A model generated the notes under the pieces. That model worked only from the letters and a program-made list of their open reading frames with translations, was not told the DNA's origin and did no database searches. The translations under genes and the position numbers were made by a program. A stretch of DNA of 64,000 bases from Variovorax paradoxus (GTDB lineage: Bacteria; Pseudomonadota; Gammaproteobacteria; Burkholderiales; Burkholderiaceae_C), in the NCBI GenBank assembly GCA_016806145.1, contig CP063166.1, positions 4,650,001-4,714,000 on the forward strand. The letters are read 5' to 3'. Shown piece after piece: positions 16,812 through 26,018 of this stretch; position 1 is the stretch's first letter; each line of letters begins with the position of its first letter.

Positions 16812-18836
16812 TCACGTCGCCTCGGATTCCAGGGTCGTCCTGGACGTCCCCAGGCTCCACAACCGCAGCGCCACATGGATCTCCAGCGCCCGGCTCGCGC
16901 TGCCCCAGTGCCCCAGCAGTTCCTCCACGCTCGCGAGCCGCTGCCGCACGGTGTTCACATGGATGCCCATGCGCGCCGCCGTGGTCTTCGCGTTCTGGTT
17001 GCAGTCGAAATAGGCCAGCAGGGTCGACGTGAGCTCCGCGCCGCGCTTCCTGTCGTGGCTGGTGAGCGCGCCGATGGTGGCGTCGAGGAAGGTGTTGAGG
17101 CTGCCCTGGTCGTGGGTCTCGAACAGCACCGAATAGAGCGCCATCTCGTTCTGCCCGACGATGGCGCCGCGCATGCCCAGGCGCCCCAGCACGGGCAGCG
17201 CGCGGCGCAGCGCGGCATAGAGCGCGGGCATCTCGGCCGGCGACTGCACGGGCCGCGACAGCACGCCACGGTAGGCATCGCCGAGCTCGCGCCGCGCGAA
17301 GGCGGTGACGGCCTCGAGCACGTCCTGCGCGCGGGTCGCGGCGCAGACGATGGCGAGGGCGCCGTCGACCTCGTCGAACACCTGCTCGGACATCGGCGTG
17401 CCGGCACGCAAACGCCGGGCCCAGAAGCCGGGCCGGGGCTCGGCCATCTCGACCACCATCAGCGAGATCGGCTGCGACAGGTCGAGCCCGAAGCGCTCGG
17501 CGCGGTCGCGCGTGAGCGCGGGCTCGTCCTGGCGCGGCGAGATCAGGGTGCGCAGCAGCGCCGCCACCTCGCGGCTCTTGCCGGCCTCCACGCGCTCCTG
17601 TGACAGCAGCACGATGCCGATGATGCTGGAGCTGCGCTCGAAGGTGCGAAGCGAGGTCTCGCGCAGGTCCTGGTGCCGGAACAGCAGCACGGCACCGAGC
17701 ACCTCGTTGCCGCCGAGCACCGCGATGGCGCGGCACAGCTCGCCGTCGCGCTCGTAGGCCACCACCGAGCGGCCGGCCTGCCGGCTCTCGCGCAGCGCCT
17801 TCGCGAGCGCGGCGCTGTGTTCGTCGTTCGGCGCGTAGGCATCGGCGGCCGTGCCCTCGTAGCCCGGCGCCACCGCGCGGCCGATGACCTGGTGGGCCTC
17901 GTCGAGCACCAGCACCCCGCCGTTGAGCAATTGCGCGATCGACTCGCACAGCGCGCCCAGCGACGCGCCCTTGGCCAGCAGCGAGGTCAGCTGCTCGTGC
18001 GCCTCGGCCGCGCCCTGCACGTCGCGCACATGCCGCTCGAGTTCGCCGCGCGCCTCGTCGGCATGCGCGAGCGCGTCCTTGGCTTCCGCGAAAGCCTTGG
18101 CGTTCTCGATCGCGACCGCGGCATGCGCGGCCAGCGTGCAGAGGATCGACACGTTGAGCGCGGTGTGCGTGCGGTGGTAGCGGTCGGCCACGAACAGCAG
18201 GCCGATCACCTCGTCGTCGCGCATCAGCGGCGCGCCCACCAGCGCGGCCACGCCCTCGTCGCGAAAGATGTCGTCGAGCGTGGGGTCGTGCGCGAAGCGG
18301 TTGTCGTGCAGGTAGTCGGGCGTGAAGAAGGGCAGCCGCGTGCTCATCACGATGCCCGCGATGCCGAGGTTGCGGCCCACGGTCATGCGGCCGGTGCGGT
18401 CGGAGATCGCGCCGTCGGCCACCACCACCTGGAAGGCGCCGGTCGCGCTGTCGTAGACCGTGAGCCAGCACAGGTGCGAGCCCATCAGGTGGCGCGCACG
18501 CTTCACGATGGTCTTGAGCAGGCCCGTGAGGTCGAGCCGGCCCGAGAGGTCCTGCGCCGATTCGATCACGGCGAGCATGCCGCGCTCGCGCTGTTCGTGC
18601 AGCTCGAGCCGGTTGCGCAGCGCCATCGCCATGCGCACCAGCTCGACCAGGCTGGACTTGCGCCGCAGCGCATCGGGCAGGGCTTCCACGGCCGCGAGCC
18701 GGCCGGCGAATTCTTCCGCGGGCGCATTCCGGTGCAGCAGGCCGATCAGTTCGGCGGCGATCTCGTCGGCCGCCTGCTCGCTCGCATCGCGCGAGGAGCC
18801 CGCCGCGCGCGGTCGTTCGGTGGACAGGGATGACAT
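16812..18836 (-). CDS. GAF-domain PucR/CdaR-type transcriptional regulator
   Basis: A 674-residue regulator. Residues about 85-245 are a GAF domain (QDLSGRLDLTGLLKTIVKRA, then FRDEGVAALVGAPLM and VSILCTLAAHAAVAIENAKA). A coiled segment follows (about 245-290). The middle is a PucR-type sensory region, and the C terminus has the PucR helix-turn-helix (AYFDCNQNAKTTAARMGIH, then NTVRQRLASVEELLG). It is divergent from the SDR-ABC-BKACE operon across 217 bp and is its likely regulator. The ligand of the GAF domain is unknown. Confidence 0.87.
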   Translation of the reverse strand: MSSLSTERPRAAGSSRDASEQAADEIAAELIGLLHRNAPAEEFAGRLAAVEALPDALRRKSSLVELVRMAMALRNRLELHEQRERGMLAVIESAQDLSGRLDLTGLLKTIVKRARHLMGSHLCWLTVYDSATGAFQVVVADGAISDRTGRMTVGRNLGIAGIVMSTRLPFFTPDYLHDNRFAHDPTLDDIFRDEGVAALVGAPLMRDDEVIGLLFVADRYHRTHTALNVSILCTLAAHAAVAIENAKAFAEAKDALAHADEARGELERHVRDVQGAAEAHEQLTSLLAKGASLGALCESIAQLLNGGVLVLDEAHQVIGRAVAPGYEGTAADAYAPNDEHSAALAKALRESRQAGRSVVAYERDGELCRAIAVLGGNEVLGAVLLFRHQDLRETSLRTFERSSSIIGIVLLSQERVEAGKSREVAALLRTLISPRQDEPALTRDRAERFGLDLSQPISLMVVEMAEPRPGFWARRLRAGTPMSEQVFDEVDGALAIVCAATRAQDVLEAVTAFARRELGDAYRGVLSRPVQSPAEMPALYAALRRALPVLGRLGMRGAIVGQNEMALYSVLFETHDQGSLNTFLDATIGALTSHDRKRGAELTSTLLAYFDCNQNAKTTAARMGIHVNTVRQRLASVEELLGHWGSASRALEIHVALRLWSLGTSRTTLESEAT

Positions 18837-18969
18837 AGGGCCGCGAAGGCTAGCAGAACGATGCGGCCATGCCCATGGGTCCGATCCCTCTCCCCTGGCG
18901 CCGCGATGGCGATCGCGAGCACCGCATCACATCGGGAGGGGGTGTCCAGTGTGCGCGACGCACATAGTT

Positions 18970-18987
18970 TTGAAGCGGTGCTTTCAA
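18970..18987. promoter_or_regulatory. Candidate operator for the PucR-type regulator
   Basis: A near-perfect inverted repeat, TTGAAGC-GGT-GCTTTCAA (one extra T in the right arm), in the divergent gap 66 bases before the SDR ATG. Place and symmetry suit a regulator site; no family consensus was used. Confidence 0.35.
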
Positions 18988-19053
18988 GACACTGCCCATG
19001 AAGCGAGAGCGCCATGGCGCCCGCATGGACACAACGAGACACCACAGGAACCC

Positions 19054-19845
19054 ATGAGCATCATCGATTCACTGCGGCCCGCGCCTGGCCTGCGGGTGCT
19101 GATCAGCGCGGGCGCGTCCGGCATCGGCGCGGCCATCGCGCTGGCCTTTCGCGAGACCGGCGCGCGCGTGCATGTCTGCGACATCGACCGCCTCGCGCTC
19201 GACCGCATGGCGCGCGAGGCGCCCGAGATCACCTCGAGCATGGCCGACGCCTCGGTGCCCGAGGACGTGGCGCGCGTGTTCGACGACGTGGAGGGCGCGC
19301 TCGGCGGGCTCGACGTGCTCGTCAACAACGTCGGCATCGCCGGCCCCACCGGCGCGCTGCAGGACCTGCAGCGCGGCGACTGGGAGCGCACGGTGGCCGT
19401 CAACCTCAACAGCCAGTTCTATTTCGCGCAGCGCGCGATCCCGCTGCTCAAGCGCTCGCAGGCCAACCCGAGCCTGATCGCGATGAGCTCGGTCGCGGGC
19501 CGGCTCGGCTATCCGTTCCGCACGCCCTATGCATCGACCAAGTGGGCCATCGTCGGCCTCATGAAGTCGCTGGCCATCGAGCTCGGCCCGCATGGCGTGC
19601 GCGTCAACGCGATCCTGCCGGGCACGGTCGAGGGCGAGCGCATGAACAGCGTGATCGGCGCGCGCGCCGCCACCGCGGGCGTGTCGGTCGAGGCCATGCG
19701 CGCCGAGTACCTGCAGAAGATCTCGCTGCGCCGCATGGTCACGCTCGACGACGTGGCGGCGATGGCGCTGTTCCTCTGCTCGCCGGCGGCCCGCAACCTC
19801 ACGGGCCAGGCGATCAGCGTCGACGGGAACATGGAATACCTCTGA
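19054..19845 (+). CDS. Short-chain dehydrogenase/reductase, first gene of the liv-type operon
   Basis: A 263-residue NAD(P)-dependent oxidoreductase. The cofactor loop is SAGASGIGAA (Ser in the place of the usual Thr), followed by VCDIDRLAL where Asp suggests NAD preference, NNVGIAG, the catalytic Ser in AMSSVAG and the YASTK motif. The ATG at 19054 starts MSIIDSLRP; the frame is open upstream but enters the regulatory gap. It precedes an ABC importer, a BKACE enzyme and another SDR, so it probably oxidises an alcohol or hydroxy acid brought in by the importer. Confidence 0.9.
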   Translation: MSIIDSLRPAPGLRVLISAGASGIGAAIALAFRETGARVHVCDIDRLALDRMAREAPEITSSMADASVPEDVARVFDDVEGALGGLDVLVNNVGIAGPTGALQDLQRGDWERTVAVNLNSQFYFAQRAIPLLKRSQANPSLIAMSSVAGRLGYPFRTPYASTKWAIVGLMKSLAIELGPHGVRVNAILPGTVEGERMNSVIGARAATAGVSVEAMRAEYLQKISLRRMVTLDDVAAMALFLCSPAARNLTGQAISVDGNMEYL

Positions 19846-19894
19846 ACGCCGGCGAGCGGCCCACCCCTTTTTTTCAAGAAGCATGGAGACATCA

Positions 19895-21160
19895 ATGCGC
19901 AGATCCGCCCCCTTCCCCCTCTCGTTCAACGCCGCCGCGTCGGCCCTGGCCTGCTCGCTGGCCCTGCTGTCGGCCGGCGCCTCCGCCGCGCCCGTGAAGA
20001 TCGGCGTGCTCGAAACGCTGTCGGGCCCGCAGGCCTCGTCGGGCCAGGCCTATCGCACCGCCGTGCGCTTCGCCATCGACCAGATCAACGCGGCCGGTGG
20101 CTGGAACGGCGAGCCTGTGCAGCTGCTCGAGTACGACAACCAGGGCGGCCCCGCGGGCGCGGCCGACAAGCTCAAGGCGGCCGCGGCCGACGGCGTGCAC
20201 CTGATCGTGCAGGGTGCCTCCTCGGCCATCGGCGGCCAGATCACCGAGGACGTGCGCAAGTACAACCTGCGCAATCCCGGCAAGGAGATGATCTACATCA
20301 ACGTGGGCGCCGAGGCGCTGGAGCTCACGGGCGAGAAGTGCAACTTCCACCACTTCCGCTTCAGCGGCGATGCGCAGATCCGCACCAAGGCCCTGGTCAG
20401 CGCGATGAAGCAGGCCAACGCGCTCGGCACCCGCGTCTATTCGATCAACCAGAACTACTCCTGGGGCCAGGACATGGAGCGCGCCATCGTCGACAACGCA
20501 TCGGCCGGCGGCTACCAGGTGGTGGAGAAGACCCTGCACGACGTCAACAAGGTGCAGGACTTCGCGCCCTACGTGGCGAAGATCAGCGCCGCCAAGGCCG
20601 ACTCGGTGCTCACCGGCAACTGGTCGAACGACCTGCTGCTGCTGATGAAGGCCTCGAAGTCGGCCGGCCTCAAGGTGCGCTTCGGCACGGTCTTCCTCGA
20701 CCAGCCCGGCAACATCGCGAACGCGGGCGATCTCGCGGTCGGCCATTTCGTGGCCCACACCTTCAACGCCGAGGCCGCCGGTGCCGAAGGCGAGCGCTTC
20801 GTCGCCGACTACAAGGCCAAGACCGGCCACGCGCCGGCCTTCATCGAGCCGCAGACCGTGTTCGGCATGGCGATGGTGGCCGATGCGCTCAAGCGCACCA
20901 AGCCCGAGAACGGCGCGCTCAACGTCAACGCGCTGGCCCGCGCGATCGAGACCGCGAAGATCAAGACCCCGATGGGCGAGATGAGCATGCGCGCGGCCGA
21001 CCACCAGGTGCTGCTGCCGATGGTGGTGTCGACCGTGACCAAGGACGCGCGCTACAAGGCCGACGACACCGACATGGGCTTCAAGCCGGTGAAGCGCTTC
21101 ACGGCCGAGGAAGCCTCGACGCCCGCGCAGTCGAGCTGCGCGATGAAGCGCCCGGGCTGA
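19895..21160 (+). CDS. ABC transporter periplasmic substrate-binding protein (LivK-like, Peripla_BP_6)
   Basis: A 421-residue binding protein with a signal peptide (hydrophobic ASALACSLALLSAGASA, cut near ASA-AP). Mature start PVKIGVLETLSGPQASSGQA is typical of Leu/Ile/Val-type receptors. Later blocks are YSINQNYSWGQDM and EPQTVFGMAMVADALK. The ATG at 19895 has GGAGA six bases upstream; an ATG at 19883 is the alternative. At over 400 residues it is longer than amino-acid-binding LivK and nearer the urea/amide/aromatic-acid receptors. Ligand unknown. Confidence 0.9.
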   Translation: MRRSAPFPLSFNAAASALACSLALLSAGASAAPVKIGVLETLSGPQASSGQAYRTAVRFAIDQINAAGGWNGEPVQLLEYDNQGGPAGAADKLKAAAADGVHLIVQGASSAIGGQITEDVRKYNLRNPGKEMIYINVGAEALELTGEKCNFHHFRFSGDAQIRTKALVSAMKQANALGTRVYSINQNYSWGQDMERAIVDNASAGGYQVVEKTLHDVNKVQDFAPYVAKISAAKADSVLTGNWSNDLLLLMKASKSAGLKVRFGTVFLDQPGNIANAGDLAVGHFVAHTFNAEAAGAEGERFVADYKAKTGHAPAFIEPQTVFGMAMVADALKRTKPENGALNVNALARAIETAKIKTPMGEMSMRAADHQVLLPMVVSTVTKDARYKADDTDMGFKPVKRFTAEEASTPAQSSCAMKRPG

Positions 21161-21276
21161 GCGCCCGCGCGCTCTTCTCCCCGGGGCCGCGCCGCGCGGC
21201 CCCGTTCCCCGAATCCCCTCCCCGGCGGGACGCGCGCGTCCCGCCGGCGCAGCCTCGGCTGCTCGCAAGGACACCC

Positions 21277-22218
21277 ATGGACCAGCTCATCGTCTCGCTC
21301 ATGAACGGCATCGTCTACGGACTGCTGCTGTTCATGGTGTCGGCCGGCCTCACGCTCATCTTCGGAATGATGGGCGTGCTCAATTTCGCGCATGCCTCGT
21401 TCTACATGCTGGGCGCCTACTTCGCCTACACGCTGCAGGGCACCATCGGCTTCTGGGCCGCGGTCATCGCCGCGCCGATCCTGGTCGGCCTGATCGGCGT
21501 GGTGGTCGAGCGCTTCTTCCTGCGCCGCGTGCACCACCACGGCCATGCGCACGAGCTGCTGCTGACCTTCGGCCTGTCGTTCATCATCGCCGAGACCATC
21601 AAGCTGTTCTTCGGCAACTTCCCGGTCGACTACCGCATCCCGCCCACGCTCGACGTGCCGGCCTTCGCCATCGGCGGCGCGCAGTACCCGGCCTATCGCC
21701 TGCTGATGGGCGGCATCGCGATCGCGATGTTCGTGGCCATCTACCTGCTGCTCACGCGCACCCGCGTCGGCATCGTGGTGCGCTCGGCGATCTACAAGCC
21801 GCGCATGGCCGAGGCGCTGGGCCACAACGTGCCGCTGGTGTTCATGGGCGTGTTCGGCGTCGGCGCCGGCCTCGCGGGCCTCGCGGGCGCGGTGGCCGGC
21901 GCCTTCTACACCACCAACCCCAACATGGCGCTCGAGCTCGGCGTGATGGTGTTCGTGGTGGTGGTGGTCGGCGGCCTCGGTTCGCTGGGCGGCGCGATGC
22001 TGGCCTCGCTGCTGATCGGCGTCATCACCTCGCTGGCCGTGGGCATCGACCGCAGCCTGGCCGACCTGTTCGCGCTGGTCGGCGCGGGCGACTGGGCGCG
22101 CGGCGTCGGCGGGCTGATGACGCTCAAGGTGTCGAGCCTGTCGGCCACCATTCCGTTCGCGCTGATGCTGCTGATCCTGCTGGTGCGGCCGAGTGGGCTG
22201 ATGGGCGAGAAGAACTGA
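21277..22218 (+). CDS. livH: Branched-chain amino acid-type ABC permease LivH
   Basis: A 313-residue inner-membrane permease with about eight helices. LivH features: NGIVYGLLLFMVSAGLTLIF near the start, GVLNFAHASFYMLGAY, and the C-terminal VVVVGGLGSLGGAM that contacts the ATPases. The fourth helix region has GIVVRSAIYKPRMAEALG, the usual ATPase coupling loop. Pairs with LivM. Confidence 0.92.
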   Translation: MDQLIVSLMNGIVYGLLLFMVSAGLTLIFGMMGVLNFAHASFYMLGAYFAYTLQGTIGFWAAVIAAPILVGLIGVVVERFFLRRVHHHGHAHELLLTFGLSFIIAETIKLFFGNFPVDYRIPPTLDVPAFAIGGAQYPAYRLLMGGIAIAMFVAIYLLLTRTRVGIVVRSAIYKPRMAEALGHNVPLVFMGVFGVGAGLAGLAGAVAGAFYTTNPNMALELGVMVFVVVVVGGLGSLGGAMLASLLIGVITSLAVGIDRSLADLFALVGAGDWARGVGGLMTLKVSSLSATIPFALMLLILLVRPSGLMGEKN

Positions 22219-22235
22219 GCGGGAAGGCCGAAACG

Positions 22236-23528
22236 ATGAAGACCACCCTCTCACTGCTGGCCGCCGGCGTCGCGCTGCTGCTGGCCCTGCCCTTCCTGCT
22301 GTCGCAGGGGCTGCTCAACGCGGCCATCCAGATGCTGATCGCCGCGCTGTTCGCGAGCGCCTACAACCTGCTGTGCGGCCAGGCCGGCATGCTGTCCTTC
22401 GGCCATGCGGCCTACTTCGGCGTCGGCGCCTTCGGCACGGTGCACGCGATGAACGCGCTCGGCGGTGCCGGCCTGCTGCCCACGCCGCTGATGCCGCTGG
22501 CCGGCGCCGTCTGCGGCCTGGCCATCGGCGGCATCGCGGGCTGGTTCGCCACCCAGCGCAGCGGCACCTACTTCGCGATGATCACGCTGGCCATCGCCGA
22601 GCTGATCCATTCGCTGGCGCCGCACCTCAAGGGCCTGTTCGGCGGCGAGGCCGGCGTGTCGACCATGCGCATGCCGGCCTGGGGCTTCGGCTTCGGCTCG
22701 ACCACCGAGGTCTACTACCTCACGCTGGGCTGGGTGCTGCTGTCGCTCGCGCTGCTCTACCTCTACACCCGCACGCCGCTGGGCCGGCTGACCTGCGGCC
22801 TGCGCGAGAACAGCCACCGGCTGCGCTTCCTCGGCTACAACGTGCACGGCCTCGGCGTGCTGGTGTTCGCGGTCTCGGCCATGTTCTCGGGCATCGCGGG
22901 CGGGCTGCAGGTGGTGTCGAACGAATCGGCGAACTACGTGGTGTTCGATCCCGCGCTGTCGGCCGCGGTGGTGCTCAACACCTACATCGGCGGCGTGCAG
23001 GTGTTCCTCGGCCCGGCCCTGGGCGCCGCGCTCATGACCTTCTTCGGCTACGCCGTGTCGGACCTCACGCGCTCGTGGCTGCTCTACCAGGGCATCCTGT
23101 TCGTGCTGGTGATGATGTTCATGCCGGCCGGCCTCGCGGGCCTGGTGGGCACCACCGCGCGGCTGCGCCAGCGCTTCGGCCTGGCCCGGCTGCTGCCGGT
23201 GATGGCGCTGTCGGTGGCCGCGGCGCTGCTGCTGAGCTTCGGCGGCGCCTTCGCGATCGAGATGCTGCAGCGCGCCTTCTCGCAGGACTACCGCTCGCTC
23301 GCCAACCTGCAACCGGGTGGCGGCTGGCCGCCGATCCAGTTCCTGGGCCGCGCCTGGCTGCCGCTGTCGTTCGCGACCTGGGCCGTGCCGCTCGCGCTGC
23401 TCGCCGTCGGCGGCCTGCTCGCGCGCTTCGCGCGGCAACGGCTGCGAACCCTGGCTCAACGTGAAGCCGACGCTCCCCTCGCGGCGCAGTCCGCGCCCCT
23501 CGCCAAGCGCACCGGAGGCGCCGCATGA
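22236..23528 (+). CDS. livM: ABC permease LivM with C-terminal extension
   Basis: A 430-residue permease. The LivM core spans about residues 1-310 (LLCGQAGMLSFGHAAYFGVG, then TCGLRENSHRLRFLGYNVH coupling loop and NTYIGGVQVFLGPALGAAL). After it come about 110 further residues with two extra hydrophobic segments (LLPVMALSVAAALLLSFGGA and LSFATWAVPLALLAVGGLLA) and a charged tail; LivM proteins usually stop near 330-360. The 3' end overlaps livG by four bases (ATGA). Confidence 0.9.
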   Translation: MKTTLSLLAAGVALLLALPFLLSQGLLNAAIQMLIAALFASAYNLLCGQAGMLSFGHAAYFGVGAFGTVHAMNALGGAGLLPTPLMPLAGAVCGLAIGGIAGWFATQRSGTYFAMITLAIAELIHSLAPHLKGLFGGEAGVSTMRMPAWGFGFGSTTEVYYLTLGWVLLSLALLYLYTRTPLGRLTCGLRENSHRLRFLGYNVHGLGVLVFAVSAMFSGIAGGLQVVSNESANYVVFDPALSAAVVLNTYIGGVQVFLGPALGAALMTFFGYAVSDLTRSWLLYQGILFVLVMMFMPAGLAGLVGTTARLRQRFGLARLLPVMALSVAAALLLSFGGAFAIEMLQRAFSQDYRSLANLQPGGGWPPIQFLGRAWLPLSFATWAVPLALLAVGGLLARFARQRLRTLAQREADAPLAAQSAPLAKRTGGAA

Positions 23529-24280
23529 ACGACCCGATCCTGAGCATCCGCGGCCTGCGCAAGTCCTTCGGCCCCACCGAGATCATGCGCGGCGTCGACC
23601 TCGACCTGCTGGGGGCAGAGCGCCATGCGCTGATCGGCCCCAACGGCGCGGGCAAGTCCACGCTGTTCCACCTGATCTCGGGCCAGCTCGCGCCGACGGC
23701 CGGCAGCATCCACTTCGACGGCCAGTCGATCGCCGGGCGCACGCCGCAGGCCATCAACCGGCTCGGGCTCGCGCGCTCGTTCCAGATCACCAACATCTTT
23801 CCCAAGCTCACCGTGTTCGAGAACATCCGCCTCGCGGTCATGCGCCGCCATGGGCTGCAGTACGTCTTCTGGCGCTTCATCGACCGCGACCGCGCCATCC
23901 GCGAGGAGACCGAGCGGCTGCTCGAGCTGGTGCGCCTGAACGCGCGCGCCGCGACGATCGCGGGCGAGATGGCCTATTCGGAACAGCGCTCGCTCGAGAT
24001 CGCGATGACGCTGGCCTCCGACCCCAAGGTGATCCTGCTCGACGAGCCGATGGCCGGCATGTCGACCGAGGAAACGCACTACACGGCCGAGCTGATCCGC
24101 GAGGTCACGAAGGGCCGCGCGCTGATGATCGTGGAGCACGACATGGACGTGGTGTTCTCGCTGAGCGACCGCATCAGCGTGCTGGTCTACGGCCAGGTGA
24201 TCGCCACCGGCACGCCGCAGGAGATCCGCGCCAACGCCAGCGTCAAGGAAGCCTATCTCGGCGAGGAGGTGACGGCATGA
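23525..24280 (+). CDS. livG: ABC transporter ATP-binding protein LivG
   Basis: A 251-residue ATPase. Walker A GPNGAGKST, Q loop in SFQITNIFPKLTVFENI, signature YSEQRSLEIAM in the LSGGQ position (degenerate), Walker B VILLDEPMAGM and the switch His in IVEHDMDVV. The signature is not LSGGQ but YSEQR, which is a recurrent variant in LivG-like proteins. It overlaps livM and livF by four bases each, so the operon is tightly coupled. Confidence 0.93.
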   Translation: MNDPILSIRGLRKSFGPTEIMRGVDLDLLGAERHALIGPNGAGKSTLFHLISGQLAPTAGSIHFDGQSIAGRTPQAINRLGLARSFQITNIFPKLTVFENIRLAVMRRHGLQYVFWRFIDRDRAIREETERLLELVRLNARAATIAGEMAYSEQRSLEIAMTLASDPKVILLDEPMAGMSTEETHYTAELIREVTKGRALMIVEHDMDVVFSLSDRISVLVYGQVIATGTPQEIRANASVKEAYLGEEVTA

Positions 24281-24996
24281 GCACGACCGACACGCTGCTG
24301 AGCGTCCAGGACCTCCATGTCCACTACGGCAAGAGCCACGTGCTGCACGGCGTCGACCTGCGCGTGGGGCGCAACGAGGTCATCAGCCTGCTCGGGCGCA
24401 ACGGCTCGGGCCGCTCCACCACCATGAAGGCCATCATGGGCCTGGTGCCGCCGTCCGCGGGCAGCATCCGGCTGCGCGAGCGCGAGCTGGCCGGCGCACG
24501 GCCCTATGCCGTGTGCCGTGCCGGCATCGGCTACGTGCCCGAGGAGCGCGAGGTGTTCGCCAACCTCACGGTCGACGAGAACCTGCGCATGGGCGAGCAG
24601 CGCGCCGTGCCCGGCGCGCACCGCTGGACCGTCGAGCAGATGTTCGACTACTTCCCGCGCCTCAAGGAACGCCGCAACACCAAGGCCGGCAGCATGTCGG
24701 GCGGCGAGCAGCAGATGCTGACCATGTGCCGCTCGCTGCTGGGCAATCCGCTGCTGATGCTGATCGACGAACCCACCGAGGGCCTGGCGCCCAAGATCGT
24801 GGCGCAGGTCGGCGAATGCATCGTCGACATGCACCGCAAGGGGCTGTCGGTGGTGCTGGTCGAGCAGAAGCTCGCGATCGCGCTCAAGGTCTCGACCCGG
24901 GTCTGCGTGATGGGCCACGGCCGCATCGTGTTCGAGGGCACGCCGCAGGCGCTCAAGGCCGACCAGCAACTCGTCTCGGAGTGGCTCGCGGTCTGA
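24277..24996 (+). CDS. livF: ABC transporter ATP-binding protein LivF with altered Walker A
   Basis: A 239-residue ATPase of the LivF type. The Walker A loop reads GRNGSGRST, so residue 46 is Arg in place of the invariant catalytic Lys. Other motifs are normal: signature MSGGEQQML, Walker B LLMLIDEPTEG, switch region VVLVEQKLAIAL. Arg is a conservative change and such LivF proteins may still bind ATP, but hydrolysis at this site could be weakened, leaving LivG to do more of the work. Overlaps livG by four bases; a gap of 41 bases leads to the BKACE gene. Confidence 0.92.
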   Translation: MSTTDTLLSVQDLHVHYGKSHVLHGVDLRVGRNEVISLLGRNGSGRSTTMKAIMGLVPPSAGSIRLRERELAGARPYAVCRAGIGYVPEEREVFANLTVDENLRMGEQRAVPGAHRWTVEQMFDYFPRLKERRNTKAGSMSGGEQQMLTMCRSLLGNPLLMLIDEPTEGLAPKIVAQVGECIVDMHRKGLSVVLVEQKLAIALKVSTRVCVMGHGRIVFEGTPQALKADQQLVSEWLAV

Positions 24997-25037
24997 CGCG
25001 GCGCCACCCACCTTTTCTTTCTTCAGCGACACATCCC

Positions 25038-25979
25038 ATGGCAAGCACCCAAGACAAGGTCATCATCTCCTGCGCGGTCACCGGCTCGGTCCATACGCCG
25101 AGCATGTCCGAGCACCTGCCGCTCACGCCCGACCAGATCGCCGAGCAGGCGATAGCAGCGGCCGAGGCCGGCGCGGCGATCCTCCACCTGCATGCGCGCG
25201 ATCCGGTCGATGGCCGCCCCTCGGCCGACCCCAAGGTCTTCGACCAGTTCGTGCCGCGCATCAAGGCCGCCACCGACGCGGTGATCAACATCACCACCGG
25301 CGGCAGCACGCGCATGACGCTGGCCGAGCGGCTGGCCTACCCGCTGCAGGCCAAGCCCGAGATGTGCTCGCTCAACATGGGCTCGATGAACTTCTCGATC
25401 CACACGGCGGCGCGGCGCATCGCCGAATGGAAGCACGACTGGGAGCAGCCCTATGTCGAGGGCATGGAGGACCTGATCTTCCGCAACACCTTCCGCGACA
25501 TCAAGCACATCCTGCAGGTGCTCGGCGAGGACTGCGGCACGCGCTTCGAGTTCGAGTGCTACGACGTCGGCCATCTCTACAACCTCGCGCACTTCGTCGA
25601 CGAGGGCCTCGTCAAGGGCCCGCTGTTCATCCAGAGCATCTACGGCATCCTCGGCGGCCTCGGGCCCGATCCCGAGAACCTCGTGACCATGCGCGCCACG
25701 GCCGACCGGCTGTTCGGCCGCGACGGCTACCGCTTCTCGATCCTCGGCGCGGGCCGGCACCAGATGCCGCTGCTCACCATGGGCGCGGTGATGGGTGGCA
25801 ACGTGCGCGTGGGCCTCGAGGACAGCCTCTACATCGCCCGCGGACAGCTCGCGAAGTCCTGCGCCGAGCAGGTGCGCAAGATCCGCCGGATCCTCGAGGA
25901 GCTCTCGCTCGAGATCGCAAGCCCCGACGAGGCGCGCGCCATGCTGGGCCTCAAGGGCAAGGACGCAGTGGCGTTCTAA
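25038..25979 (+). CDS. BKACE-family beta-keto acid cleavage enzyme (DUF849)
   Basis: A 313-residue Zn-dependent enzyme of the 3-keto-5-aminohexanoate cleavage family, which splits a beta-keto acid with acetyl-CoA into acetoacetate and a new CoA ester. Zn ligands His50 and His52 sit in LHLHARDP; other motifs are NITTGGSTRMTLAERL, SLNMGSMNF, FECYDVGHLYNLAHF and VRVGLEDSLYIARG. The ATG at 25038 gives the standard start. It is placed directly after the ABC importer genes and before an SDR, so its substrate is likely derived from the imported solute. Which of the BKACE subfamilies it belongs to cannot be told by eye. Confidence 0.93.
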   Translation: MASTQDKVIISCAVTGSVHTPSMSEHLPLTPDQIAEQAIAAAEAGAAILHLHARDPVDGRPSADPKVFDQFVPRIKAATDAVINITTGGSTRMTLAERLAYPLQAKPEMCSLNMGSMNFSIHTAARRIAEWKHDWEQPYVEGMEDLIFRNTFRDIKHILQVLGEDCGTRFEFECYDVGHLYNLAHFVDEGLVKGPLFIQSIYGILGGLGPDPENLVTMRATADRLFGRDGYRFSILGAGRHQMPLLTMGAVMGGNVRVGLEDSLYIARGQLAKSCAEQVRKIRRILEELSLEIASPDEARAMLGLKGKDAVAF

Positions 25980-26018
25980 GCCCCGCTCCCCTTTTTTCTT
26001 CATTCATCGGGAACAGCA

